Shown: piece after piece, positions 1 to 10,084 of the stretch | Layout: the number at the start of each line of letters is the position of its first letter | How positions within the stretch are numbered: the stretch's first letter is position 1 | Source: Zygnema cylindricum | Taxonomy: Eukaryota > Streptophyta > Zygnematophyceae > Zygnematales > Zygnemataceae | Direction: 5' to 3' | DNA length: 62,000 nucleotides | Assembly (NCBI GenBank): GCA_037447655.1 | Contig: JBBHKE010001846.1 | Span: 35,001 to 97,000, forward strand | Program-made: the position numbers and the translations under genes | The notes under the pieces: generated by a model | Told to the model about the DNA's origin: nothing | Databases searched by the model: none | The model's input: only the letters and a program-made list of their open reading frames with translations

Positions 1-284
1 ATCTGTAAGCCTATCCATCTGGACTGTTCATTTATATTGTATACGACGATGCGCATTAAACTCATTTCTGTTGAAAAATACGATCGCACGTTAAGATATC
101 ACTACTAAACATGGGCTGGTTTCAGCAGGCAGGTTTCGTACGGTCCTTATCCGTACGCCGAATCTGTTACTGGTCTGTTCGAGACAGGTAACCGACATCG
201 GAGTCTTCTGCGGCTTTGTGTGGCGTCTGAACTGTACGGAATTTGACCTAAAATTTATTCGGACACGTGTGATTCTTAGGGTGG
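1..284. other. unassigned left-edge sequence
   Basis: No credible coding region or repeat boundary was recognised. The stretch precedes the first TA-flanked MITE terminus. GTAC-containing words are frequent, as in much of the window. Confidence 0.4.
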
Positions 285-1133
285 TACACCGTGAATCGCT
301 ATTAGCGTAATGAAAAAATGAGTGTAATGAAACAATTAGCGTACTTTACGGTAAATTGTGGTTTTTCGGGTACACCATGATACTAATTTATCATGTACAC
401 CGCTAATCGCTATTAGAGTATATAACGCTAAGGGTGGCGTTCCATCAGGAAATTCTGCAATCGTACAAACAGCATTACAGAATGCTACACCGCGAATCGC
501 TATTAGCGTACATGACGCTAATTGGGGTACCTCTTTTTTTTCGGCAAATTCTCAAATAGAATAAAGTACGCTAAATGTTTCTGAACGTTATTTGAGGTAC
601 CCCGCTCAATACGTTCATAACTGTAATTTAGTGCCATTTTAAATAGTGTGGTGTACGGACTGTCAGATACGTACTATTTCGTACCTTTTTAAATATAAAT
701 GTACAGAAAATATAATAATATGTAATTGCGTAAATATTTTCCGGCATACGCCGGATGTCAAAAAAACGCGACGGCGTACAATTTGAACAATTTCGTACAT
801 CTGCATGTTTTAGTGTGGACATATTATGTGCCGAAATTTTTTACAAAGCAGTTTACAAATTAGAGTTAATGATAAATTAGTATCATTGTGTACCCTAAAA
901 AACCCAATTTACCGTAAAGTACGCTAAGGGTAAGGTTCCATTAGGCGGTCCCAGTAAAAGTACGGACAAGTCTACTGACAGCGTTTACTGGAAGTACGCT
1001 CCATTATGTCGGGCCAGTAACAAGCATTCCTCAATTATGATTGGCGCCACATAAGTTACAGTCCAGATTCTAAAAATCTTAAAAAAATCTACAAACGGGA
1101 TATCTGTACGAAATATCTGTACGACCGGAGGTA

Positions 1134-1621
1134 CACCGCGAATCGCTATTAGCGTACATGACGCTAATTGGGGTACCCCTTTTTTTGGGGCAAATCTCAA
1201 ATAGAATAAAGTACGCTAAATGTTTTTGCACGTTATTTGAGGTACCCCGCTCAATGCGGTTCATAACTGTAATTTAGTTCCCTTTTAAATAGTGTGGTGT
1301 ACGGACTGTTATATCTGTACTACACCGTACATTTTTATATTTAAAAGTACAGAAAATATAATAATATATAATTGCGTAAATATTTTCCGGCATACGCAGA
1401 TGTCAAAAAAACGCGACGGCGTACGATTTGAACAGTTTCGTACAAATTTGTTTTTTAGTGTGGACATATTATGTGCTGAAAATTTTTACAAAGCAGTTTA
1501 CAAATTAGAGTACATGATAAATTAGTATCATGGTGTACCCGAAAAAACACAATTTACCGTAAAGTACGCTAATTGTTTCATTACGCTATCTATTTCATTA
1601 CGCTAATAGCGATTCACGGTG
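1134..1621 (+). mobile_element. MITE X2, mariner/Stowaway-like, innermost level (488 bp)
   Basis: An uninterrupted copy: CACCGCGAATCGCTATTAGC at 1134, inverted end GATTCACGGTG at 1621, TA at 1132-1133 and 1622-1623. It serves as the reference for reading X1 and X3. It is AT-rich and non-coding. Confidence 0.8.
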
Positions 1622-1887
1622 TAGTTAATGATTTGTAACATAAAGTTTTCGGCCAGATTTTGATTTTGAAAATAGAAATCGAAATTTCGAAACGGAATGG
1701 CAAAAAGAAGTGTCAAACTTTGAAGGTCGCGGCAAAACCTTGAATGTCAGACGGAGCGTGCGAGGATATTTTCAACCTGACATGCATTCAGTCGTGGCAG
1801 GCGGCACATGGCCTGTACGACGTGCACCGCCTGTGATCCCTCGATCAAAGTAGATATGTATTTATTTTTTGACGTGTACCAATGGCA

Positions 1888-1943
1888 ATCATCTCGTGGG
1901 CCCCAACTCTCCTCGCGAGGAGAGTTGGGGCCCACGAGATGAT
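1888..1943. repeat. perfect 56-bp palindrome without spacer
   Basis: Two 28-bp arms meet at 1915/1916 (cctcg|cgagg). The arms read outward through gagagttggggcccacgaga with no mismatch, so the DNA could extrude a cruciform. It lies in the right half of MITE A, just before the conserved gcttcgc...ccaacggtca segment. Confidence 0.95.
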
Positions 1944-2684
1944 GTGCCCGATTGCTTCGCAGATCTATAATAGTGAAACATCCAACGGTCAGGAATCACT
2001 CCTACATCATTGGAGCTTCCCGACAGCTTTCCAGTAGCGATGTTTCGTCTTACAAAAAAAAAATTAATGGTACGGATATGTACGGTGATGTACGAATACG
2101 TACGGGGTCCAGTAGCAAACCTCACTTTTCGCCTAATGGAACCTTACCCTAATTGTTTCATTACGCTATCTATTTTATTACGCTAATAGCGATTCACGGT
2201 GTACACTTTGAACGCTGTTCTCTCGCGCAGAGTCTGTAATCCACGTGCTCAGAAATGAATGGTACCACGTAAGATAAGATCGTATATTGAAAATCGTCAA
2301 ATATTTTTTACACCGACCAACTTCAACTCGAAATCGTCATTTGCATACCATGTACGTGCGGACCAGGGCATCGTACCACACAAATTTTGTACACTTTGCA
2401 AACGCTTGTCAGATGCCAGCTCATTATTTGCAACGCTTGTCAGATGCCAGTTCATTATTTTTAAGGTTTCTGCTTTTTCGCGTGACGAACGAGCGCTTCC
2501 ACAAATAGTGTGACGAATGGCCGGTAACAAAAATAGCGCGACGAAAGCTCGTTACGAGATCACTTTCGTGATTTCCGTTGATTTTTTGAATGCATATATC
2601 ATGTGCGAAATTTTTCGATTTCCGTTGGTTTGCCGTCGTGACACGTGCATTCATTATCCAACGTGTCGCGGCTCAATTTTTCCT

Positions 2685-2725
2685 GTAAATGGTGATGTAC
2701 CTCCTCAACGTACATCACCATTTAC
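2685..2725. repeat. 16-bp-arm inverted repeat in Z2
   Basis: GTAAATGGTGATGTAC and its exact complement are separated by ctcctcaac. It occupies the same relative place in Z2 as the 56-bp palindrome in MITE A but has an unrelated sequence. Confidence 0.9.
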
Positions 2726-3240
2726 AAAAACTTTCGAAGCGAATGCTTCGCGAAAAAATACCCAACGGTCATTGTTACCTCCCAGACCTTTGGAGAATAT
2801 TGGCAAGATTCTCTGTAATGTTGTTCACATATAAAAACAAAATAAGAGGTACGGCATAGTACGGATAGGTCTGGATTTTTGTAAACAACCTCACTTTTCG
2901 TCTGATGGAACGCCACCCTAATACGGTGCCCCTAAATTTTGACCCCAGAACCAGAAATAGAATTAATAACGCTATTTAAGGACGTGGACCATAATCTGCC
3001 ACGTCTCAGGCACTAAATAAGAATCAATAACGTTAATTATTTTTTGACTCTATTTAATCCTTGACTCTAATAGCGATTGGCGGTGTACTCTAATTTGTAT
3101 ATTTTTTTGTATTAATTCTCGCACCATAATATATAAACACTAAAATATGTGTATGTACGGATTTGTACAAATCGTACGCCGTAGCGTTTTCGCGACATCC
3201 GCGTCTGCCGAAAATTAATTACGCAATTACATGTTAACAC

Positions 3241-4114
3241 GACTCCAAGAATTGTGTAGTGTGTGATCAGTTATGTTTCCCGTAAGCACGAATTTCGAAC
3301 TGACCACGGCACGCTGTTGCGTTCAAAATGACGTCGCTTGTACGTATGTTGTAGTAAAATACACATTATTACCTCGCTTTAACTCTAATTTTGTCGTTGT
3401 TTTAACGTTAATAAGTGTCTTAATGCTAAATTGATTGCTTTCCGGTTGTAGTAATTCTAAAAATAACAATTAATAGCGTCAACGTCGACGAAAAATAACA
3501 TGTATTAGCGTTACAGTTCATTCTAAATGGAGGTATAAAACAAAAAAATCCTACTTGTCATCTGTAAGTCGTCATTTGATTGGACGACCAACATTACTCG
3601 TGGCATGCTTTCAACCCACTTAAATATAATGGCTGAAAATTGTCGACCACAATGTAACAACAACAGGATTAACGTCTCATCGCATATTCAAATAAATTTC
3701 CGTACATCCATTAACATGTTGCATTATTTATGGCGTTTTCACCAAAATCATCGTCGCCTATCACGTGCGTATTTTCCCACTGAAACCCGCGCTCATTTTC
3801 GTACATTCCCGCTTGTTTTTGACGTTCTTAAAATATTTCACAATAAAATTTCAAAAGATACCTTTATGTGATGTTCTCAAAAGTTGCGGCGTCCAAAATT
3901 CAACCGAAAATTTAAAAACTGTATTTTTGAATGAAAAACCTTTCCCGCTCTTTCTTCTCTCTGGGGTATCATATTTGCTATATATATATTTCTATTTTTT
4001 GACAACCATTCCACAACTTATTCACCTTAAGCCATTGTCTTTCGTATTATCTTTACCTTTGTTTGCTCCGCATCCATTCCCTACCTGAACTGTCACCTGT
4101 TATTTTTTACCAAC
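3241..4114. other. AT-rich region without recognised gene
   Basis: Contains scattered GTAC and 'ttaacg' words and no convincing ORF. It lies between the eroded right end of X3 and the first candidate exon of the DDE-type transposon region. A TATA-like ggtataaaac at about 3534 and tatatatat near 3979 are weak promoter candidates. Confidence 0.35.
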
Positions 4115-4511
4115 ATGTGGCCAATCTCTTCCCCAATCACTAATTTTTTCGAGAGTTATGCTGTGAGAAACTCCAAAAATGTTCGTGTCCCTCCATTCCC
4201 AGCTAACACTGACTCCGGGAGGGGGGACATCCGCGATTCGGAGGAGACGCAAATGCGAAGCGATGGGGAAGAATTACCTTATGGGGAGCCTTTCGAGGAA
4301 GGGGTTCCGATCGAAGGTCGTGAAGAGGAGGGTGCATGTTTCGTTAAGCTCCCTCTAAAACCTCGTAAAACTCAACATGTTTCGACGAAGATTACTCGCA
4401 TGCGAGTAATCAACTGCATGATCGCTGACGTACAATTCAACGGGGAAGACGAAATCGTTCCTAGGACCGTGAGGATGTTCCCCAAACAATTTACGGGAGA
4501 CTATGGTTGTA
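4115..4511 (+). CDS. candidate first exon of an unrecognised acidic protein (transposon accessory gene?)
   Basis: Starts at ATG 4115 and encodes about 132 residues with an acidic stretch (DIRDSEETQMRSDGEELPYG, residues about 36-55) followed by a basic, then mixed segment (ITRMRVINCMIADVQFNGED). I recognise no domain. The frame stays open for 379 codons, but beyond codon 150 it runs into a 550-bp polypyrimidine tract and becomes low-complexity Ser/Pro/Leu. That part is very unlikely to be protein. A consensus donor GTAAGTG lies at 4512, so I end the exon there and regard the tract as intronic or intergenic. It could belong to the transposon that follows, or be a host gene fragment; the sequence does not decide. 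Confidence 0.35.
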
Positions 4512-4579
4512 GTAAGTGTTATAACCATTCAACTTTGTCCTTCTTGCATAAATCGTGGCAGTTTACATCCTTGACACTC

Positions 4580-5130
4580 CCCCCCGATGTCACGTCACTA
4601 TGTCAATCCCTCTATCCCCTCCTCCCTCCTTTTATTACCCCTCTCTCTTGTCTCCTTCCCTTTATCTCATTCTCTCCTCCCTTTACCTCCCCCGCCCTCT
4701 ATACCTCTCCCCTCCATAAACCTCGCCCCTCGTCCCCTCTCCCTCTCTTTCTCCATCCTCATCTCTTTTTCTCTTTTTCCCTCCCTCCTCCCTCCTTCTC
4801 TCCCCTAACCCCCCTTATCTCCCTCTCTTCCTCTCTCGCATTCTTCCTCTCTTTATACCTCTCCCCCCCCTACTCCGTCTATCTCACCACGGATCTCCTC
4901 TCACTTCGTCTGTTCCCCCTCCCTATCCCCCTTCTGTCATCCTCTCCCCCCCGTTTTAACTGTCCACTCCCCTCTGCCCGCCACTCTCCCTCACCAATCC
5001 CCTCTCCCTCTCCAATTCGATATCAGTCCCTATCCCTCTCTCTCTGTCATTGCCTCTCTCACTCTACCACTCCCTCCACCTCTTCCCTATTCCCTCTTCT
5101 CTCCTTTCCCGTCCCCTCATATATCCTTAC
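4580..5130 (+). repeat. long polypyrimidine tract
   Basis: About 550 bp of nearly pure C/T built of ccctc, tctcc and ctccc words. Its counterpart is a polypurine tract at 10085-10445 on the same strand, so the two are in inverted orientation and bracket the transposase region. Confidence 0.85.
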
Positions 5131-5282
5131 TCTCATTTTTATGAATCTGATGACGATGGTATTCCATTTTTCTGTTTCTTTTTTTCCCTTCTTTAAGCTT
5201 GATGCCATCTTTCTTTTCTTTGAAATATTTTTATCTTTTTCAATAATTCAATGATATTGTATGTGAATATTGTTGGTTTATC

Positions 5283-5420
5283 ATAAAAGCGACGAGAGTG
5301 CCTCGTCGCTGTAGTGAGGTCGTAATGTATGAGCGACGAGATTGCGTCGTCGCTTGGTCGTTGTTTCACTAGGTTGAAGTTTGGTTGACGGCTTTCATCG
5401 GGCGACGAAGTTGTTGTCGC
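5283..5420. promoter_or_regulatory. left cluster of GCGACGAG palindromes
   Basis: GCGACGAGagtgcCTCGTCGC (about 5288-5308), GCGACGAGattgcgtCGTCGC just after 5330, and GCGACgaagttgttGTCGC near 5402. Similar motifs recur at 7590-7715 and 9898-9960 and nowhere else that I saw. They are possible subterminal binding sites for the transposase; that role is inferred from position only. Confidence 0.5.
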
Positions 5421-5789
5421 TTGAATGTTTGCGTCCGGTATAAAATTGTAGACGTCGAAATAACGTTTCGTTTGGCGTAGCGTCTATGTTGGAGTATTGT
5501 TAAAACGAGACGAAGTGTTCCGTGAACTTTTCGTTTTGTCCACCGATGTGTACATTTTTTGAATATACGCATCGCTATTAATTTGTCATGACGCTCACAC
5601 ATGTTTTATATAGTCATGAGTTGTACATACATATCTAACGTAAACATGTGTTTAAAATTTTGAAAAACCTACAGGCTGCAGGTGTTCTTTTTTTGTAGGT
5701 CATTCTCACAAACCTCAATGTCTTTTGTGTTAACATTTGTTCTCTCACTCGTGTTCCCACCTAAGTCTGACACGTCATCACGAGGGGTG

Positions 5790-5836
5790 GTAAACGGCCA
5801 ACCATGCGGTAAACGGCCAACCACGCGGTAAACGAA
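5790..5836 (+). repeat. 19-bp tandem repeat (2.4 copies)
   Basis: gtaaacggccaaccaygcg is repeated head to tail just upstream of the acidic accessory ORF. Confidence 0.8.
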
Positions 5837-5948
5837 GAAGCCAACCTAGCGTCTACGCAGTGCGCGGTTTGTGCGGTTCGGTTTTCCTCTTATACTAAGG
5901 AACCCTAACCAATCTCAAGAGGATACAACACAAACGGGAGAAATACCA

Positions 5949-6655
5949 ATGGAGGAGGGTGAGAGGGCTAATTTTCCTAGGGTAGAGGTATTGCCGGAAG
6001 AGGTCGAGAGGGATAGAGAGGCGGCGAAAGAGAGAGTTAAATTAGGGAAGACGGCGGAGGAGTTGGCAAGGGAAAGGGAGGCAACAAAGCTATTACAAAT
6101 TCAATGGGAGCCACTGTCGGATGAAAGACAACATAGGGGGGGTTTGTGGAGGTAGAGAGGGAAAGGGAGCCTTCCGTAGAGGCGCAAATGGAGAGGACGG
6201 AAGAGGATGAGGTAGGGAAAAAAATGAGTCGTCGGTAGAGGTAGAAAGAAAAGAGGAGGTGGCAGATGAGGCAGGGATGAAAGAAAGGGAACCAGTTGAG
6301 GAACCCATAGAACGACCATTACCCGAGGAGTAAATAAATGGAGAGGAGGGAAGAGAGGGGGATGAAGCGGTATTGAGAGAGGTTGGAGGGGAGGGCCGGA
6401 AAGTGGATGAGGAAGGCGAGGAGAGGGAATCATCGGGTAGGATAAAGAGGAGAAAAATAATAGCGTAAGGGAAGGCTAAAGTTGAGGAGACTGGCGACGA
6501 GGATTATAAGCCCAACTCACCCCCCACCGACAAAAGCATTGTGGATGGTGACAAACAGAGCGAGGAGGAGCATGTCATGGAGGAGGTTCACCCCTCCGAC
6601 ATTCCGGTCACCAAATTCGAGGGTGACCCGCCAACCGAAGATGAACAAAGTGAAT
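5949..6655 (+). pseudogene. acidic Glu/Arg-rich accessory ORF, broken
   Basis: ATG 5949 (ATGGAGGAGGGTGAG) opens a 69-codon frame to 6155 that is rich in Glu, Arg and Ala (e.g. EEVERDREAAKERVKLGKTA), predicted helical or coiled coil. Similar Glu-rich sequence continues in shifted frames (6156-6480) and in the frame beginning near 6481 (ETGDEDYKPNSPPTDKSI), which ends at the stop at 6650-6652. The composition strongly suggests one ancestral acidic protein now cut by several indels. I know no family for it. It sits between a left palindrome cluster and the transposase, which suggests a second transposon protein. The polypurine bias of the DNA alone could also produce Glu/Arg/Gly-rich frames, so the coding claim is cautious. 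Confidence 0.4.
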
Positions 6656-7170
6656 AGTGAGGAAAGAAAAAGAGAGAATGAGTATGAAAGCGATGAAGAG
6701 GTCTTCTTTGCTCCCCCTTCACCGAATTCTGAGCGAGCACTTGTAATCCCTCCTCAATATCCTCAACCTCGTTATCGGGTTGAGGAAGCGGATTGGTTTT
6801 TCCCACCTCCGACGGGTGAGGAGGCCATGGACAGTTTTTGGCCAAGAGCGGAACACTTCATTCCGGTCACGGAGTGGCCCGAGCACTAGAGGTACGGAAA
6901 ACCCCGCCCCCTCCACCCTAGGAGGAATCCCGTACCCGAAGTACTTGACATCCCACCCGATGTAATCGCACACCCAACATGGCTCTCACTGCCCATGAGA
7001 GTCGCGGCTCAACATTTGCCCACATTCGTCAATTCAACCCCTGCAACCCACAATTTGCTTAGATTAGGCGACGAAGCAACGGGTAAGTCATTGATGTACC
7101 CCAATTGTTGAGGCACTATCATCTATAAGACCCCCGGCTATAAACAATTCTCCGTAATGCACGATCAAGT

Positions 7171-7435
7171 CCCGCGTTAGAAGTGCTCCGTCAAGTGCGG
7201 ACGGATATTTTACAACGTTTTCGCAATATTCCATTGAGACGTGCGTTTTTATGGGAGATTCCTAGAGTGAGTCCTCCTATGTTGCCTCCTCCAGCGATGG
7301 GAGAAGAGGCGTTACCTAATATGTTTGTTGAACTCATGAGGCAATTGGCGGAGAGGAACGAGCAAAATATGATTCTCCAAGAGACCATAGCCAAACTCAC
7401 ACGTTCATTGAAGAAAAAAAAAACGATAAATGGTA
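7171..7435 (+). CDS. candidate exon with a coiled-coil segment
   Basis: The frame reads ALEVLRQVRTDILQRF, then PPPAMGEEALPNMFVELMRQ and LAERNEQNMILQETIAKLTR, ending in a run of lysines. The last 35 residues show heptad-like spacing typical of a short coiled coil. No ATG fits this frame nearby, so it would be an internal or last exon. It lies between the acidic ORF and the transposase and may belong to the same accessory gene. No family recognised. Confidence 0.35.
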
Positions 7436-7589
7436 TGGATTTTAAAAACCACACACTCCACACCCTCCTCCCCTCTACCAGTTATGAATCCCTTTTCATA
7501 GGCTAACAACATTCACTTTTTATGATTTAGGCATGTTCGTTGCCATCCGTGCTTAAGCGGCGGTAACTGCTCATCGCTTATGCAGTTTA

Positions 7590-7715
7590 GGGACGATGGT
7601 GTCTCGTCGCTGGTTAAGCGACGAGTATGTCTCATCGCTCAAAACCGTGAAATGCATATTAACCAGCGACAAGGTGTCTCCTCGCTGGTTAAGCGACGAG
7701 TATGTCTCATCGCTA
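7590..7715 (+). repeat. duplicated GCGACGAG palindrome unit
   Basis: Two direct copies of a block containing ctggttaagcgacgagtatg, about 72 bp apart, each followed by tctcatcgct. This is the central of three palindrome clusters, lying between the accessory ORFs and the transposase start. Confidence 0.75.
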
Positions 7716-7758
7716 AAACTAAAAAAAAAAATTACAACTTTTATTTGTCTGTTTTTTA

Positions 7759-9501
7759 TTGCAAAATATCAAAAGGCAAGCAGGTGGTGGTCAAGACTAC
7801 ATGCGATATTACGAGGAATTCGGGAGACAATATGTACCTTGTCTAGTTTGGGGTTCGGTAGGCGAAATAAGGCCGTCCTCAAGGCCTTACCGACAAGGGG
7901 AAGGAAAGAATTGCCACGGGTCACGATTGTTCACGAGGAGTTGATACAAGATTTTTTAAGATTCAAGAAACCGAGAATAAAACTGTCGACGTCCATTCTT
8001 AAGGAGGTGGTACTCGATATAATTGATCGGTTTCAAATGGATTATAAACCGGAGTTTTATGACGAAGTGGGAGATGAGATAAAGTTATGCATTATCAAAC
8101 GTTGGTTACAAAGGTTTCAAGAGAAGTTCAACATAGTGATCCGTGCTCAAAAAGGAAAGCTTCAATTGAGCCCGGAGAAGGAAAATCATATTGAAAAGAC
8201 GGTGGCATACCATATGGGTGTGTTGAAAAGGGGTTTCGAATCAAGTGAGATTCTAACTTTTTTGCCACCTATTTCATTGTTTTGTATGATGTTTGTATTT
8301 CGTTATTTTTTTCACACAAATATATTAAAGGTGGGACTCACACGTTAATCTGTGGGTTTTGTTGTTATGAAATGTTTTTGGATATTAGGTTTGTTCAACG
8401 AGGACTTGGTTGAGAAACATGGACGAAACTCACTTCGTCGTCAACATGGATAACGACAAACGTTGGGTTTTCGAGGAGATGACGTGGTAAAGTATGCGGA
8501 TGTGGCGGGTGGCGGAGATTCCATGACCCTAATGGTCCGTCTAACCGGAGGTGTCAACGCTAGAATAGAGAACCCCATGTTAATATTCACCAACAAACTA
8601 CGAAGTTACTTGATAAAAAAGCTACCCAACAACGTACCGGGTACGTTTGTTTAAATATTTTTTTTTCCTCTCCATTATCTTTCATTTGTTCTTCACTCAC
8701 TCCCTCATTCCCTCTCCGCCTCTCACATCCCATCTCTCCTATTAATATTTTTTGTTTTTAATATCATCTGCCATTATCATTTTTTCTCAAACTTTTTTCA
8801 TTGCCCGTTATTTCCATTCGGAGGAGTGTGTTATCGCAGCGGGCCCAAAGGATGGAACGACAAGATTGTGCTCCCTCAGTGGGTTGAGGATGACCGATCG
8901 TATCAAGGAGATCCACAAGGACGAGAGAAAATTGTGTTTGTCGACAATTGTGGAGGCCACAACATGTCGAAAGATATAAATCGGGTTTTGGTTGCCAAAA
9001 ACACCATACTGCATTTCTTCCCTCGGTGCGCTACTCACTTGGTTCAACCGGCAGACTCATTTGTCATCGCAAAAATTAAGGAGGTTAGGAGTAAGAAATG
9101 GGAGAGATGGAAAGTGAAGGGAATCGAAAACAAACAATGGGGGGATCCCAACTCTCATGGGTGGTCAAAAAACTCAAGGGACCGGGAAAGGAATTTATCC
9201 GTAGGTTGGCTCGCGATTCAATTCGAGAGGTTAACGACATGAAGGATAAAATGGGCATGGGGTATGCGATAAAAGCGATGATCCAATGCAGATTATCACT
9301 TAAAGACGGGAAATGGGAAGAAAACATGCTCACACCTGATTTACAATGCATAATTATGAAAAGGCGCAACCATTTTGAAGGTGATGAGGTCCCACTTCCC
9401 ACTCTGAGGCTGCGGGATTTCGTCCAAGGCGTACAATCCGCCGACTTACACGAGGATGACATTAGCGACGAAAGGGCTTTTGAGGACTTTGGAATATGAC
9501 G
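7759..9501 (+). pseudogene. pogo/DDE_1-type transposase, degenerate
   Basis: Would cut and paste the surrounding DNA transposon. The N-terminal part (7870-8244) holds a CENP-B/Tc5-like helix-turn-helix region (IIKRWLQRFQEKFNIVIRAQ). A probable intron lies at 8245-8388 (donor GTGAG, acceptor attag). The first catalytic Asp is in MDETHFVVNMDN (ATG 8419), the second in FVDNCGGHN (about 8938-8964), the third in LVQPADSFVI (Asp codon at 9054-9056). The C-terminal region (RLARDSIREVNDMKDKMGMG) continues to the stop at 9497-9499. A second probable intron spans about 8641-8825. Breaks: an extra A before the first catalytic motif (gagaaacatgg), a frame change near 8466, and another near 9170. From general knowledge this motif set matches DDE_1 transposases common in oomycetes and some plants; a database search was not possible. 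Confidence 0.8.
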
Positions 9502-10084
9502 AAGCTTGTTAGGGATCATAATTGCTAAGTGAAGGAGAAGAGTGTGGGGGGTGTGCTCTTTTATAATAATGTGGGTTGTTTGGAATTTTATTATTATTAT
9601 TGATTTGTTTGGTGTGATAGATTATGTTAGATTACATTTAAACAAAATATAGGATAAATAGTATTTTGGGACACCATAAATGATATTGTATCTTTTTTTT
9701 CAATGATATACAAGTGTCTTTGCCAACCCCCCAAAGATTATTCATTGTCGTGAGATTGCATGTAAAATAATATATAATCCACGTGTGTATTGGAGATTAT
9801 ACTTCCATTCGGTCTACATAATTGGCCACATAGGGACTCTCCCTTTTACCAAGAACCAAAATTCTTTTTTTGCATTATGGTAGTATATTCAGCCATCAAC
9901 GACGAAGTTGTCTCGTCGATAGTGGCTTCTAGCGATGACATGGCCTCATCGTTGAAGGGCAATTACGAGTTTTGATTGGGATATGGGGATAAACTAACGT
10001 TTGAACGTATTTTATGTTTTTCTTTTCGTCATATAGCTTCACCAACATAGTCCAGGATAAGGAGAATTGAAAAAAAGATGCCAG
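9502..10084. other. non-coding right flank of the transposon, with the right palindrome cluster
   Basis: AT-rich. Bases 9898-9960 hold CGACGAAGTTGTCTCGTCG and agcgatgacatggcctcatc, the right-hand counterparts of the GCGACGAG clusters. No gene seen. Confidence 0.5.

Larger units (their letters stand above)
928..2149 (+). mobile_element. MITE A, PIF/Harbinger (Tourist)-like, fifth level, with a central palindrome
   Basis: Perfect 20-bp inverted ends GGGTAAGGTTCCATTAGGCG (928-947) and complement (2130-2149) lie between TAA duplications at 925-927 and 2150-2152. The empty site gcTAAttgtttc is present in the X2 copy near 1567-1577, so insertion into X1 is directly proven by comparison. The element is 1222 bp including nested X2. 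Its right third resembles the right third of Z2 (ccaacggtca..., cctcacttttcg...), marking them as one family. No ORF resembles a transposase. Confidence 0.85.
488..2201 (+). mobile_element. MITE X1, mariner/Stowaway-like, fourth level
   Basis: CACCGCGAATCGCTATTAGC starts at 488 and the inverted end GATTCACGGTG stops at 2201. TA flanks lie at 486-487 and 2202-2203. The empty site gaatgcTAcattttg exists in the related element near 11811-11822 (opposite strand). Without its own insertion X1 is about 490 bp and nearly the same as X2. Bases 488-924 align with 1134-1570, and 2153-2201 with the X2 right end. Confidence 0.8.
432..2928 (+). mobile_element. MITE Z2, PIF/Harbinger (Tourist)-like, third level
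   Basis: Terminal inverted repeats GGGTGGCGTTCCATCAG at 432 and its complement ending at 2928 are flanked by TAA (429-431, 2929-2931), the typical Harbinger 3-bp duplication. The left body 432-485 and the continuation from 2204 match, in order, the antisense relative at about 11520-11866. This shows that 488-2201 is an insertion. The body includes a 31-bp tandem duplication at about 2401-2462 (acgcttgtcagatgccag unit) and a 16-bp-arm palindrome at 2685-2725. No transposase. Confidence 0.75.
398..3085 (+). mobile_element. MITE X4, mariner/Stowaway-like, second level of the nest
   Basis: The left terminus CACCGCTAATCGCTATTAGA (398 on) and the right terminus ending GCGATTGGCGGTG (3085) are inverted copies with one mismatch over about 22 bp. 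Both are flanked by TA (396-397, 3086-3087), and removing the element restores the X3 sequence ...atcatgTActctaattt.... Its own body is bases 398-428 plus 2932-3085, only about 185 bp; the rest is the nested Z2. No coding capacity. Confidence 0.7.
287..3240 (-). mobile_element. MITE X3, mariner/Stowaway-like, outermost of a six-level nest
   Basis: The left end is TA (285-286) followed by CACCGTGAATCGCTATTAGC. Bases 287-395 are the near-perfect reverse complement of the right end of X2 (about 1513-1621). After the nested insertion (398-3085) and a second TA (3086-3087), the homology resumes at 3088 with ctctaatttgta and runs on to about 3235, matching the X2 interior again in reverse. The far right terminus is eroded and I could not place it. 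No transposase is encoded. TA duplication and CACCG ends fit the Tc1/mariner (Stowaway-like) class; the superfamily is an inference from these two properties. Confidence 0.7.

Noticed and set aside
4512-5254. C-terminal 240 codons of the long frame from 4115
   Set aside because: Pure translation of a polypyrimidine tract (Ser/Pro/Leu runs). A splice donor consensus precedes it.
5283-7715. CRISPR-like array of GCGACGAG repeats
   Set aside because: Only a few irregularly spaced palindromes in a eukaryotic transposon; no uniform spacers and no cas genes.
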